A stretch of 12,924 bases of DNA from Flavobacteriales bacterium (GTDB lineage Bacteria; Bacteroidota; Bacteroidia; Flavobacteriales; Flavobacteriaceae), in assembly GCA_027065935.1 (NCBI GenBank), contig JAMONI010000145.1:1-12924 (forward strand), read 5' to 3'. Made by a program: the position numbers and the translations under genes. Shown piece after piece: positions 1 through 6,939 of this stretch. Numbering within the stretch: the first letter of the stretch is position 1; every line of letters starts with the position of its first letter. A model generated the notes under the pieces. The model worked only from the letters and a program-made list of their open reading frames with translations, did not search any database and was not told the DNA's origin.

Positions 1-280
1 CCCATTGGAATCCCAACCACCGGATATCGTTTTTGATGGCGTTTACGAATTCGGGGTCTTCTTTGTCGGGATTTGTGTCGTCAAAGCGCAGGTTTACGGG
101 AGCGTTGTATTTTTCGCCGAGACCGAAGTTCAGACAAATGGATTTGGCATGGCCGATGTGAAGATAGCCGTTGGGCTCGGGGGGGAAACGAAAACGCAAT
201 TTTTCCCGGGGAAATCCCGATGCCAAGTCGTCTTCGATAATTTGTTCGATAAAGTTCAATGATTTTTCTTTTTCGCTCAT
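1..280 (-). CDS. glnS: Glutaminyl-tRNA synthetase, N-terminal part (cut by window edge)
   Basis: This enzyme charges tRNA-Gln with glutamine in the cytoplasm, using ATP. Only the first 93 codons lie in the window; the rest continues past base 1. The translation starts [13 protein letters not shown] and shows the class I signature [14 protein letters not shown] at residues 34-47, containing the HIGH motif (residues 41-44), followed by LRFDDTNP at about 64-71. This block matches GlnRS rather than bacterial GluRS, because the run SICLNFG and the downstream [10 protein letters not shown] are typical of GlnRS. The ATG at 280 is preceded, about 30 bases upstream, by an exact Bacteroidota -7 element, which supports this start. 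It is transcribed alone, away from the exbD terminator. Identity is near certain; the catalytic KMSKS region and the anticodon-binding domain cannot be seen. Confidence 0.95.
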   Translation of the reverse strand, partial: MSEKEKSLNFIEQIIEDDLASGFPREKLRFRFPPEPNGYLHIGHAKSICLNFGLGEKYNAPVNLRFDDTNPDKEDPEFVNAIKNDIRWLGFQW

Positions 281-309
281 TCGGATTCGGTTTTTCTACG
301 GATTTCAGG

Positions 310-317
310 CAAAGATA
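310..317 (-). promoter_or_regulatory. glnS promoter, -7 element
   Basis: Read on the minus strand the sequence is TATCTTTG, an exact match to the Bacteroidota sigma-A -7 consensus TAnnTTTG. The predicted transcript would begin near 303, giving a leader of roughly 20-25 bases before the ATG at 280. The -33 element is weak: there is no TTG at the usual 19-20 base spacing, only a TTG 13 bases upstream and a TTTA at about the right place. Confidence 0.6.
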
Positions 318-340
318 CACAATATGCATACAATTTAAAT

Positions 341-370
341 AAAAAAAACCGTCCCGGCGGGCGAGACGGT
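341..370 (-). terminator. Intrinsic terminator of the exbB-exbD operon
   Basis: On the minus strand ACCGTC (370-365) pairs with GACGGT (353-348) around an 11-base GC-rich loop, and a run of eight T follows (348-341). It lies 28 bases after the exbD stop codon and just upstream of the glnS promoter, so it separates the two same-strand transcription units. Confidence 0.8.
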
Positions 371-397
371 ATTTCCAATTATGAATTATGAAATTAC

Positions 398-883
398 TTA
401 CTCTTTGTTCTGACTGATATCGCCTTTGCGTGAGGCGTAATTGATTTTTAGGGCATTGACTTCGCGCAATTTTTCCTTAATATCGGCGATGATACCCATA
501 TTAACGTCTTTATCCGCTTTGATGGAGGTAATCATCAACGGACGTAATTCTTCACGGCGGGCGTTACGTTCGGCTAAAATGAAAGGTTGAATATCTTCCA
601 CCGTTCCGAACTTGTCGTTGAGTTGTATGCGCGGTTCTTTTCCGTATTTTTTTTGGTATTTTTCGATGGGCACTCCTACAAAAATGTTGCTGACCAATTG
701 CTTTTTTTCAAGTTTTTGCACTTGGTCGGCGTAGGGGAGTTGCACGTTGACCAATTTGTTGGTGTCGCGCATAACGGTGGCCACCATGAAGAAGAATAGA
801 AGCATAAAGACGATATCGGGCAATGAGGCCGTAGAAATGGCGGGCGTTCCGCCTTCTTTTTTCTTTCTGAATTTTGATGCCAT
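398..883 (-). CDS. exbD: ExbD/TolR-family proton-channel subunit (second copy)
   Basis: ExbD/TolR proteins pair with an ExbB/TolQ channel in the inner membrane and use the proton gradient to drive TonB or Tol work at the outer membrane. This 161-residue protein has the family plan: a short basic cytoplasmic start (KFRKKK), one transmembrane helix at about residues 21-38 carrying the conserved proton-relay aspartate (D23, in SLPDIVFML), then a periplasmic domain. The periplasmic part is more charged and diverged than in the neighbouring ExbD. The ATG lies three bases after the stop of the first exbD gene, so the two are surely co-transcribed and perhaps translationally coupled. It is the last gene before the terminator. 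The subfamily is certain; whether it serves TonB, Tol or another partner is not, since no tonB or tolA gene is in the window. Confidence 0.9.
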   Translation of the reverse strand: MASKFRKKKEGGTPAISTASLPDIVFMLLFFFMVATVMRDTNKLVNVQLPYADQVQKLEKKQLVSNIFVGVPIEKYQKKYGKEPRIQLNDKFGTVEDIQPFILAERNARREELRPLMITSIKADKDVNMGIIADIKEKLREVNALKINYASRKGDISQNKE

Positions 884-886
884 GGT

Positions 887-1414
887 TTAGCGTGTTTTTG
901 GTGTTGCTTCCGCTATAATTTGCGGAAATTTCTTTTTGATTTCGTCTTGTTGTTCTTTACTTAATTTGTCAAAAGGCTTGCCATAGCGTTGCATGGCTTC
1001 CTTGTTACGCACTTCATTGTAAGCGTGTAAGATTTCGTTATATACCGTAATGTAGGTTTTATAAGAAGTCCCGCGGTCGTGGGTGATGTTGACCACGGCT
1101 TTTTCGGGATTGTCGGCGTATTTGGGATTTTTGCCGAAGTTCGTAATATGTTTGATTACTTCGTCTTTGATTTCCGAAAAATCCGCCGGACGGTCCTCGA
1201 TCATAAGTTGGTCGTTTCTGTTGATTAAAATTTCCAGGATGTTTCTATCTTTTACGATGGGAATTTCCTGATCGGGGTCCGGTGGCGGAGGAAGTTTACG
1301 GGATACGCCGTACATACTTTCCATCGTTGTGGTGACCAAGAAGAAGATCAACAACAGGAAAGCGATATCCGCCATGGAGCCGGCATTTATTTCTTGCAAT
1401 TTGCGTCTTGCCAT
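887..1414 (-). CDS. exbD: ExbD/TolR-family proton-channel subunit (first copy)
   Basis: This 175-residue protein begins MARRKLQEINAGSMADIAF, with a single transmembrane helix at about residues 14-31 and the conserved membrane aspartate at D16. A proline-rich linker (KLPPPPDPDQE, about 40-50) leads to a periplasmic domain with an acidic and lysine-rich tail. It is an inner-membrane partner of the ExbB channel encoded two genes upstream. The start fits well because the conserved aspartate sits a few residues after the basic N-terminus, as in other ExbD proteins. It differs clearly from the adjacent ExbD, so the pair is not a recent duplication; the two may form a mixed dimer or act with different partners, which is inference. 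Eleven bases separate it from the upstream membrane-protein gene. Confidence 0.92.
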   Translation of the reverse strand: MARRKLQEINAGSMADIAFLLLIFFLVTTTMESMYGVSRKLPPPPDPDQEIPIVKDRNILEILINRNDQLMIEDRPADFSEIKDEVIKHITNFGKNPKYADNPEKAVVNITHDRGTSYKTYITVYNEILHAYNEVRNKEAMQRYGKPFDKLSKEQQDEIKKKFPQIIAEATPKTR

Positions 1415-1425
1415 TTTTTTGCGTA

Positions 1426-1845
1426 TTAAGAGGTTTTAAAGAAATCGGTAATCCAGCTGAAAAGCATCAAAATCAAGGCTATGATAGCCAGCAAGTAAAA
1501 GGTCCAAAGGCCGGTGTCGGTCCAGAAGGACGTGGATGCGGAGTAGGTGGTATCGCCCAATTGGTAGGGTGACTTGTCGGCCAACATGGAGGCGATAAAA
1601 ATCACCGCGGCAAAACCGCCCAGTCCCATCAGGGTGTATTTGAGTGCTTTTTTGCTGGAGAAGATGTCTTTGATTAATCCGATTATGGCGGCGATTGCCG
1701 TGAAATAAAGCAGTATTTTGGTCAGATTAATCAGCGTGTCGATGGCTCCGCCGGCATCATCCTTGGTGGCAACGACGTAATATAAGCCGAAGCTTACCAG
1801 TGCCAGGATGACGATGAGTATGGAGATGAGTTTATTAACTTTCAT
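1426..1845 (-). CDS. Four-helix membrane protein inside the exb operon
   Basis: I do not recognise a characterised family for this 139-residue protein. Four hydrophobic stretches are visible at about residues 6-25, 40-60, 69-88 and 110-133, separated by short charged loops (ATKDD, DIFSSKK, ADKSPYQ). The segment between helices 3 and 4 is polar and rich in Ser/Thr (residues 91-108) and, with both ends in the cytoplasm, would lie cytoplasmic; with the opposite topology it would be periplasmic. No catalytic motif is visible. It lies between exbB (21-base gap) and exbD (11-base gap) on the same strand, so it is very likely co-expressed with them. From memory, similar small membrane proteins occur at this position in other flavobacterial exb clusters, but I cannot verify this here. 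An accessory role in the proton channel is inference from position only. Confidence 0.85.
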   Translation of the reverse strand: MKVNKLISILIVILALVSFGLYYVVATKDDAGGAIDTLINLTKILLYFTAIAAIIGLIKDIFSSKKALKYTLMGLGGFAAVIFIASMLADKSPYQLGDTTYSASTSFWTDTGLWTFYLLAIIALILMLFSWITDFFKTS

Positions 1846-1866
1846 TGATCTAAGGTTTTATGAAAA

Positions 1867-2637
1867 TTATTTTGAATATTTCACCAACAGGTCGATCAGG
1901 GAGATGGAGGCGTCTTCCATTTTGTTTACGATCTTATCGATTTTGGCGATGATGAAGTTATAGAAAATTTGAAGGATGATGGCAACGATAAGACCGAAAA
2001 CGGTGGTTAACAAGGCGATTTTGATACCGCGTGCCACTAAGGAAGGGTTCATATCGCCGGCTTTTTCGATTTTGTCGAAGGCGTCGATCATCCCGATAAC
2101 GGTTCCCATAAATCCGAACATCGGGGCCAATGCGATAAAGAGGGCAATCCACGAAACGTTTTTCTCCAATTGACCGACTTGGACGTTTCCGTAGGATATA
2201 ACGGCTTTTTCGGCGGCTTCGAGCCCTTCGCCTTCGGCCATACGAAGCAGTCCTTGATAGAAGATGGAGGCCACGGGGCCTTTTTCTTCTTTAAGTAATT
2301 CCAAAGCCTGTTCCACGCCGCCTTCTTCAAGAGCAAACTCTACTTTTTCAAGGAGTTTTTGCGTGTTGGTATCGGCTAAATACAAGTATATGATGCGTTC
2401 GATGGAAATGGCCAAACCTAAGATCAATACCAAAAGCACGATTCCCATAAAAGCGGGCCCTCCTTCCACGAATCGTTTTTTAATGACTTGATGGAAACTG
2501 GGTTGGTCGGCATCCGCTTTTTTGGCGGCCTTATCCACTTTTTCCGTTTTGTTTCCTTTGTTGTTTTGGGCGTGAGTTTGCGGTACTACGAACGCAAACA
2601 TCCCTAAGATAGCCAGAATGGTAAGTAATTTTCTCAT
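1867..2637 (-). CDS. exbB: MotA/TolQ/ExbB-family proton channel protein
   Basis: ExbB forms the inner-membrane proton channel that works with ExbD. This 256-residue protein has an apparent signal peptide (MRKLLTILAILG..., likely cleaved near THAQ, residues 21-24), then a lysine-rich linker (25-45), a first transmembrane helix at about 61-80, a cytoplasmic loop of roughly 80 residues with amphipathic acidic helices, and two further helices at about 160-183 and 203-229. The last two form the family core, including FGFMGTVIGMIDAF (174-187) with the conserved GTVxGM motif. The added N-terminal signal and linker make it longer than Escherichia coli ExbB and would place its N-terminus in the periplasm; I recall the same arrangement in other Bacteroidota ExbB proteins. 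It leads the operon exbB, membrane protein, exbD, exbD. No promoter of its own is evident in the 42 bases up to tRNA-Ser. Confidence 0.93.
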   Translation of the reverse strand: MRKLLTILAILGMFAFVVPQTHAQNNKGNKTEKVDKAAKKADADQPSFHQVIKKRFVEGGPAFMGIVLLVLILGLAISIERIIYLYLADTNTQKLLEKVEFALEEGGVEQALELLKEEKGPVASIFYQGLLRMAEGEGLEAAEKAVISYGNVQVGQLEKNVSWIALFIALAPMFGFMGTVIGMIDAFDKIEKAGDMNPSLVARGIKIALLTTVFGLIVAIILQIFYNFIIAKIDKIVNKMEDASISLIDLLVKYSK

Positions 2638-2679
2638 AGTATCTATGTTTAATTATTTAAAGGTTAGTCAAAGTTTCAG

Positions 2680-2767
2680 CGGAGAGAGAGGGATTCGAAC
2701 CCTCGGTACGCTTGTAGCGCACACACGCTTTCCAGGCGTGCACCTTCGGCCTCTCGGTCATCTCTCC
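2680..2767 (-). tRNA. tRNA-Ser, anticodon GGA
   Basis: The minus strand folds as a class II tRNA of 88 bases. The acceptor arms are GGAGAGA and TCTCTCC, followed by discriminator G at 2680. The anticodon stem CACGC/GCGTG encloses the loop CTGGAAA, giving anticodon GGA, which reads UCC and UCU. There is a long variable arm and a T arm with GGTTCGAATCC. The 3' CCA is not encoded (CTG follows the discriminator), so it must be added after transcription. The gene lies 42 bases upstream of exbB on the same strand, with no visible terminator between. Confidence 0.96.
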
Positions 2768-2780
2768 TATTGACATTGCA

Positions 2781-2812
2781 CAAATATAAATGGTTTTGAT
2801 GAAAGTGCAAAA
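2781..2812 (-). promoter_or_regulatory. Promoter of tRNA-Ser (and possibly the exb operon)
   Basis: On the minus strand TTTTG (2812-2808) is followed after 19 bases by TATATTTG (2788-2781), an exact match to the Bacteroidota -33/-7 promoter pattern. Transcription would begin near 2774, about seven bases before the mature tRNA 5' end. This is the best promoter in the window. With no separate exbB promoter or terminator visible downstream, it may also supply the exb operon. Confidence 0.8.
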
Positions 2813-2840
2813 TTTTTTGTTTTAAATCTTGAAATTCGTT

Positions 2841-4484
2841 TCATTCGTTCATTGACATAAGGAATTCTTCGTTGGTTCTTGTGTCTTTGATACGGTCACG
2901 GATAAATTCCATAGCTTCCACCGGGTTCATATCGGCCAGAAATCGCCGTAACAACCACATGCGTTGTAAGGTGCGTTCGTCGTGCAACAAATCGTCACGA
3001 CGTGTTCCGGTGGCTAACAAATCGATGGCGGGATATATGCGCCTGTTGGCCAAACGCCGGTCGAGTTGTAATTCCATGTTGCCCGTTCCTTTAAATTCTT
3101 CGAAGATTACTTCGTCCATTTTTGAACCGGTGTCCACCAATGCCGTTGCTATAATGGTTAACGAACCGCCGTCTTTGATATTGCGTGCGGCACCGAAAAA
3201 GCGTTTGGGTTTGTGCAGTGCGTTGGCATCCACGCCTCCGGTAAGCACACGTCCCGAGGCGGGTTGCACGGTGTTGTAGGCCCGGGCGAGGCGGGTGATG
3301 GAATCGAGTAGAATGACCACGTCGTGTCCGCTTTCCACCAAGCGCTTGGCTTTTTCGATGACGATATTGGCTACTTTTACGTGTTTTTCGGCGGGTTGGT
3401 CAAAGGTGGAGGCGATGACTTCACCCCGGACGTTTTCGATCATATCGGTTACTTCTTCGGGGCGTTCGTCGATGAGTAACACCATAAGATAGACTTCGGG
3501 GTGATTGGCGGCGATGACGTTGGCAATGTCTTTTAATAACCACGTTTTTCCGGTTTTGGGTTGGGATACGATCATTGCCCGCTGTCCTTTCCCGATAGGG
3601 GAGAACAAGTCGATAATCCGGGTGGAGATGTTGCTCCTGAATCCGGAGAGGTTGAACTTTTCGTCGGGGAAGATGGGCGTTAGATGTTCGAAAGCAATCC
3701 GGTCGCGAATTATGGTGGGATCCAGTCCGTTGATTTTCATTACGCGTACCAGCGGATAATATTTTTCGTCTTTCTTGGGCGGTCGAACCAAGCCTCTTAC
3801 CGTATCGCCCGTTTTTAGTCCGAACAACCGGATTTGCGATTGTGACAGATATACGTCGTCGGGTGAGGTGAGATAGTTGAAATCCGCCGAGCGTAAAAAT
3901 CCGTAGCCGTCTTGCATGATTTCCAATACGCCTTCCACTTCCACCAGGCCTTCAAATTCGTATTCTTTGTCTTTCTGGCGCTCTTGCTTGGTTTTGTCTT
4001 CTTTTTTGGCTTGAGCGGGAGGTTCGGATTTTGTCTCTTGTGTTTTGGATTTGATTTTTACCTCGATTTTTTCTTTTTCGTTTTCTACCGGGGTGCCTTC
4101 AACCGGTTGATTGGGAACGGTTTCGGATGAGGATGTTTCGGAACGTTTGATTCGCTTGCGTTTTCTTTTGGTTTTTTCCCGGTTTTGTGCCGTGCTGTCT
4201 TCTGGAGCTTTTTGTTGTGCTTCGGTTTCGGCTTGTTGGTTTTCTTTTTTGGGTTTTCTACCCCGTTTTTTGGGCGTTCGCGAAGTTCCAGTGTCTTGTT
4301 TATCTTTGCTTAATTCTTCTTTGAAAACGGCCGAAACTTTTTCGGGATTATCGGCATAAAAATCCAAAATTTTGTAAATCAACTCCATCTTTTTGAGGTG
4401 ATAGTATTTTTTTACACCGATTTTTTTGGCAATTTCCTGAAGTTCCGGCAATTTTAGTTTTTTTAGGTTTTCTATCTCAAACAT
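2841..4484 (-). CDS. rho: Transcription termination factor Rho, with long charged insert
   Basis: Rho is a hexameric RNA-dependent ATPase that ends transcription of untranslated RNA. The protein has 547 residues against about 420 in E. coli; the excess lies between the N-terminal helical domain (1-57) and the RNA-binding domain. This insert (about 60-177) is rich in K, R, E, Q, S and P, low in hydrophobic residues and probably disordered, and includes an AT-hook-like [10 protein letters not shown] (71-80). The cold-shock-like primary RNA site follows, with DGYGFLR at 192-198. The ATPase core shows the P-loop QPKTGKT (308-314), [10 protein letters not shown] (336-345), [14 protein letters not shown] (391-404), the loop [20 protein letters not shown] (416-435) and the R-loop region [10 protein letters not shown] (463-472). 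All catalytic blocks are intact. It is a single-gene unit; no clear intrinsic terminator separates it from the downstream tRNA promoter. A disordered insert is usual in Bacteroidota Rho. Confidence 0.97.
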   Translation of the reverse strand: MFEIENLKKLKLPELQEIAKKIGVKKYYHLKKMELIYKILDFYADNPEKVSAVFKEELSKDKQDTGTSRTPKKRGRKPKKENQQAETEAQQKAPEDSTAQNREKTKRKRKRIKRSETSSSETVPNQPVEGTPVENEKEKIEVKIKSKTQETKSEPPAQAKKEDKTKQERQKDKEYEFEGLVEVEGVLEIMQDGYGFLRSADFNYLTSPDDVYLSQSQIRLFGLKTGDTVRGLVRPPKKDEKYYPLVRVMKINGLDPTIIRDRIAFEHLTPIFPDEKFNLSGFRSNISTRIIDLFSPIGKGQRAMIVSQPKTGKTWLLKDIANVIAANHPEVYLMVLLIDERPEEVTDMIENVRGEVIASTFDQPAEKHVKVANIVIEKAKRLVESGHDVVILLDSITRLARAYNTVQPASGRVLTGGVDANALHKPKRFFGAARNIKDGGSLTIIATALVDTGSKMDEVIFEEFKGTGNMELQLDRRLANRRIYPAIDLLATGTRRDDLLHDERTLQRMWLLRRFLADMNPVEAMEFIRDRIKDTRTNEEFLMSMNE

Positions 4485-4567
4485 ATATCGACTTATTTTT
4501 GACTTGTTCTTATATTTTCAACAAAAAATACGGAGGGGAAATAAGGAAATGATTTCTTATTACATTG

Positions 4568-4598
4568 CAATAATAAGAATATTTTTTTAATACGCCAA
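4568..4598 (-). promoter_or_regulatory. Possible rho promoter
   Basis: On the minus strand TTG (4598-4596) is followed after 20 bases by TATTATTG (4575-4568), which matches TAnnTTTG at all but one position. The leader to the rho ATG would be about 75-80 bases. An alternative weak -7 (TATTTTTTG) lies closer to the gene, around 4521-4529. Within the leader, 4540-4561 forms an imperfect dyad (AATAAGGAAAT, G, ATTTCTTATT). Whether this leader takes part in rho autoregulation cannot be told from sequence. Confidence 0.35.
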
Positions 4599-4670
4599 CG
4601 CTCATTTCGTGTTTTTTTCATTTTGTTCCGTTTATGATATTTCCGATAAGGAATTGGTGAGGTGTTTTAT

Positions 4671-4700
4671 TTTGAATGATTATAAATAATCATATATTTG
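4671..4700 (+). promoter_or_regulatory. Promoter of the 4717 membrane-protein gene
   Basis: TTTG at 4671-4674 is followed after 18 bases by TATATTTG at 4693-4700, an exact -33/-7 Bacteroidota promoter. Transcription would begin around 4707, leaving a leader of only about ten bases before the ATG at 4717. That leader is A/T-only apart from the final GC, with no Shine-Dalgarno sequence. Confidence 0.75.
4677..4692. promoter_or_regulatory. 16-bp dyad in promoter spacer, candidate operator
   Basis: TGATTAT (4677-4683) and ATAATCA (4686-4692) form a perfect 7-bp inverted repeat around AA. The dyad occupies the spacer between the -33 and -7 elements and abuts the -7, a position where a bound dimeric repressor would block RNA polymerase. 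The symmetry is seen; regulator binding is inference. In AT-rich DNA such repeats also arise by chance. Confidence 0.4.
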
Positions 4701-4716
4701 TAAAAAAAAATTTAGC

Positions 4717-5148
4717 ATGATAAGTTATCTACATTCCGTTTGGGCTTACTTCACCCTGTTGATTATCGTTTTTGCGGTGGTTTATCATTTGTTCGGTTTT
4801 TTTTCGGGGCGTTCTTACGATTTGAAAGTTGATTTTCGTTTGGCGTTATTTGCGCTGATAGTGACGGGTATTCAAGTGGTTTTGGGATTAATCAATTATT
4901 TTATTTCGCCGGTATGGATGCATATCCGCCGGGAAGGTTTCGGTAGTGTGATGAAGGTTTCCGAATTGCGCTTAGCGGCATTGGAACATCCGCTTATGGG
5001 AATTGCGGGATTTTTGTTTCTTTTATATGGTTTTAGACGAATGTTTTATCAACCGGTAGCCAAAGCCAAGTTTTTTTCCGTCTTTTTATTTTATGGTATA
5101 GGATTGATTTTGATTTTAAGTCGCATTCCTTGGAGTAAATGGCTATGA
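4717..5148 (+). CDS. Small four-helix membrane protein, function unknown
   Basis: This 143-residue protein is almost wholly membrane-embedded, with helices at about residues 5-29, 41-64, 86-105 and 119-136. Short basic loops (RREG, YGFRR) help set topology. Histidines lie at the start of helix 1 (H6, LHSVWAYF), at its end (H24) and at the start of helix 3 (H91, ALEHPLMG). The H6 and H91 motifs look like constrained positions and could bind haem or metal, as in small b-type cytochrome-like proteins, but this is inference and I cannot name a family with confidence. It is monocistronic on the plus strand, divergent from rho, with a strong promoter and a dyad in the promoter spacer. It converges on mvaD with only ten bases between the stop codons and no visible terminator. 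Confidence 0.88.
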   Translation: MISYLHSVWAYFTLLIIVFAVVYHLFGFFSGRSYDLKVDFRLALFALIVTGIQVVLGLINYFISPVWMHIRREGFGSVMKVSELRLAALEHPLMGIAGFLFLLYGFRRMFYQPVAKAKFFSVFLFYGIGLILILSRIPWSKWL

Positions 5149-5158
5149 GGATTTTTGT

Positions 5159-6241
5159 TTACAAACGGATTCTATTGATTATTTTTTCCGCTTGTGTCAA
5201 TTCGTCCAATCCCGATAATATTTTTTGCTCGTAAACGTCGGGGTAAATCAAATGTAAATTGGCGCCTGCATCGAGGGTGAAGTAAACCGGAATGCCGGTT
5301 TTATTTCTAAAGTCCCATATCAGACGTATCCACCGGAGTGTTTCGGGTTGCATTAGGATAAAATACGGGTTGGAAGTCATCATCATAGCGTGTAAGGTGA
5401 GCGCTTCGTTTTCGGTGATTTGGCCGAAGCTGTCCCAATCGCCCTGTTGCAGGGCTTCGGAAAGGCGTGACAGGTTGTTGCGGGCTTGGTCGATTCTCGG
5501 ATGTTTAAACGGATGTTTGTCAATGAGTCCGTGTCCCGTCGTGCTGGAAACTTCTTTTTTTTCTTTTTCCAAAAGGAGGATTAAATCGGTCATTCGGCGG
5601 AATTCCCGGTGGATTTCAAACGGGTAATCAATAGCGTATAAATCATTGCTTCCGGGAATGCCGGGATGGGTGCCCCAAACGGCTACGGTGCCGGTCACGC
5701 TGCGTGAGGCGCTTCCCGAACCCAAGCGGGCCAAAAAAGAAGTTTTGTGATATAGTAAAATTTCATCGGCTTCGGGATAAAGTGTCCGTTCCAACCGGAT
5801 TAGAATTTTAGACAGCGCGGCAAATCCGCTTGCCGAAGAAGCGATGCCTGCCGAATGCGGAAAATTATTCTCGCTTTCAAAGGTCCATTCATAGCGTTTG
5901 ACATACGGGACGTAGTGGACAATTCTTTCAAAAAATACGGCGATTTTCTTGCTAAATGAAGCATTTTCTTTTCCGTCGAATAAGAATGTAAACTTCACCT
6001 TATCCGAAATTTTGTCCGATAGACGGGCCGAAGCTTTGGTTGTGGTGAGACTTTGAGGTAATAAAAAACTCAACGAAGCGTTCATCGGCAGTTGCATGCC
6101 TTTTTTGCCCCAATATTTGATTATGGCGATATTGGAAGGAGCTTGTGTTTGAAATTCCCAAGTGGCGGGAAACCGGCCGGGCGCTTGTTTCGGAATGAAA
6201 TCCTTTTCGTTATATACGGGCAATGTTTTGTTTTTTCGCAA
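5159..6241 (-). CDS. mvaD: Diphosphomevalonate decarboxylase
   Basis: This enzyme performs the ATP-dependent last step of the mevalonate pathway, turning mevalonate 5-diphosphate into isopentenyl diphosphate. The 360-residue protein is a GHMP-kinase-fold member. Visible motifs are APSNIAIIKYWGK (34-46; K42 corresponds to the conserved lysine), the ATP loop PHSAGIASSASG (128-139), GSGSASRS (174-181) and FTLDAGAN (321-328), whose D324 matches the catalytic aspartate. There is no ATG or GTG between the upstream in-frame stop (6305-6307) and the conserved core. The start is therefore taken as TTG at 6241, two bases after the ZIP-gene stop; TTG at 6223 is the alternative. Tight spacing indicates translation from the TPR-ZIP-mvaD transcript. 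Its product feeds the polyprenyl synthase encoded further right in a separate operon. Confidence 0.94.
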   Translation of the reverse strand: MRKNKTLPVYNEKDFIPKQAPGRFPATWEFQTQAPSNIAIIKYWGKKGMQLPMNASLSFLLPQSLTTTKASARLSDKISDKVKFTFLFDGKENASFSKKIAVFFERIVHYVPYVKRYEWTFESENNFPHSAGIASSASGFAALSKILIRLERTLYPEADEILLYHKTSFLARLGSGSASRSVTGTVAVWGTHPGIPGSNDLYAIDYPFEIHREFRRMTDLILLLEKEKKEVSSTTGHGLIDKHPFKHPRIDQARNNLSRLSEALQQGDWDSFGQITENEALTLHAMMMTSNPYFILMQPETLRWIRLIWDFRNKTGIPVYFTLDAGANLHLIYPDVYEQKILSGLDELTQAEKIINRIRL

Positions 6242-6243
6242 AT

Positions 6244-6939
6244 TTAATTGAAATATGCCAAAATGAAAGCTAAAATCATTACGATGAGTTTTTTTAACGG
6301 AATTTCATGACGCGTGTCGCTTTCAAAGATGATGACGGTGCCGATATGGGTCAGTATGCCCGTCACAAAAGCCGAAACATAGATATGATTTTCCGTAAGG
6401 AAGGGAATTTTTTCTCCGGCATAAGTGCCTGCGGGTGTCATCAATGCAAATAGGAAGAGGATGATAAAACTGCGTGTGGCGGATAAGCCCGATTGCAAAA
6501 GAAAACTTGTCAAGACTACGGCTATGGGAAACTTGTGAACGAGTATCCCGTAAAGATAAGCGTGATCATTCAATTGATGGACGGGAAGCCCTTCGGTAAA
6601 AGCGTGTAAAAACAAGCCCGACACGGCGCCTGCGGTAAGCGGATGGGCGTCTTTGTGCGAATGGGCGTGTGCCACGCCGTGCGAAAAATACTCGAGCAAC
6701 ATCTGAAACAACAAACCGGCCAGTAGAAAAGCACCGGTAATTTTTACGCTTGCGTGATGATGCGCGTGTTCCGTTTCACCGGAATAAATTTCGGGAAGCA
6801 GGTGAAAAACGATTACGGCAAACAGATAGGCACCGCTAAAACTGACCAGATAAGGTAACCATTTCGGACTTTTTCCGAACGAAAACGCTGCCGTTCCACC
6901 CGCAAGCACCGTAATTATGAGCCACATGTAGTCGATCAT
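6244..6939 (-). CDS. ZIP-family divalent metal transporter
   Basis: ZIP proteins move zinc or other divalent metals into the cytoplasm. The 231-residue protein has about eight hydrophobic segments. The metal-site motifs of the central helices are present: HAFTEGLPV (112-120; H112 and E116) and HKFPIAVVL (135-143; H135). Two histidine-rich stretches, EHAHHHAS (57-64) and HGVAHAHSHKDAH (87-99), resemble the His-rich metal-sensing loops of the family. The ATG overlaps the TPR-gene stop by four bases (ATGA), and mvaD starts two bases after its stop, so it is the middle gene of a tightly coupled operon. The exact substrate cannot be decided; zinc is the default, iron or manganese are possible. No Zur- or Fur-like operator is recognised near the operon. 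Confidence 0.9.
   Translation of the reverse strand: MIDYMWLIITVLAGGTAAFSFGKSPKWLPYLVSFSGAYLFAVIVFHLLPEIYSGETEHAHHHASVKITGAFLLAGLLFQMLLEYFSHGVAHAHSHKDAHPLTAGAVSGLFLHAFTEGLPVHQLNDHAYLYGILVHKFPIAVVLTSFLLQSGLSATRSFIILFLFALMTPAGTYAGEKIPFLTENHIYVSAFVTGILTHIGTVIIFESDTRHEIPLKKLIVMILAFILAYFN

Noticed and set aside
5..262. Plus-strand open frame at the left edge
   Set aside because: It is the antisense of glnS, which has a clear GlnRS signature on the minus strand.
2830..2840. Intrinsic terminator for rho
   Set aside because: Only AT-rich sequence (AAAATTTT type) is present between the rho stop and the tRNA promoter; no GC stem with a T-run was found.
5149..5158. Bidirectional terminator between the convergent 4717 gene and mvaD
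   Set aside because: The ten-base gap and its flanks contain only a short GTTT/AAAC dyad, too weak to call a terminator.
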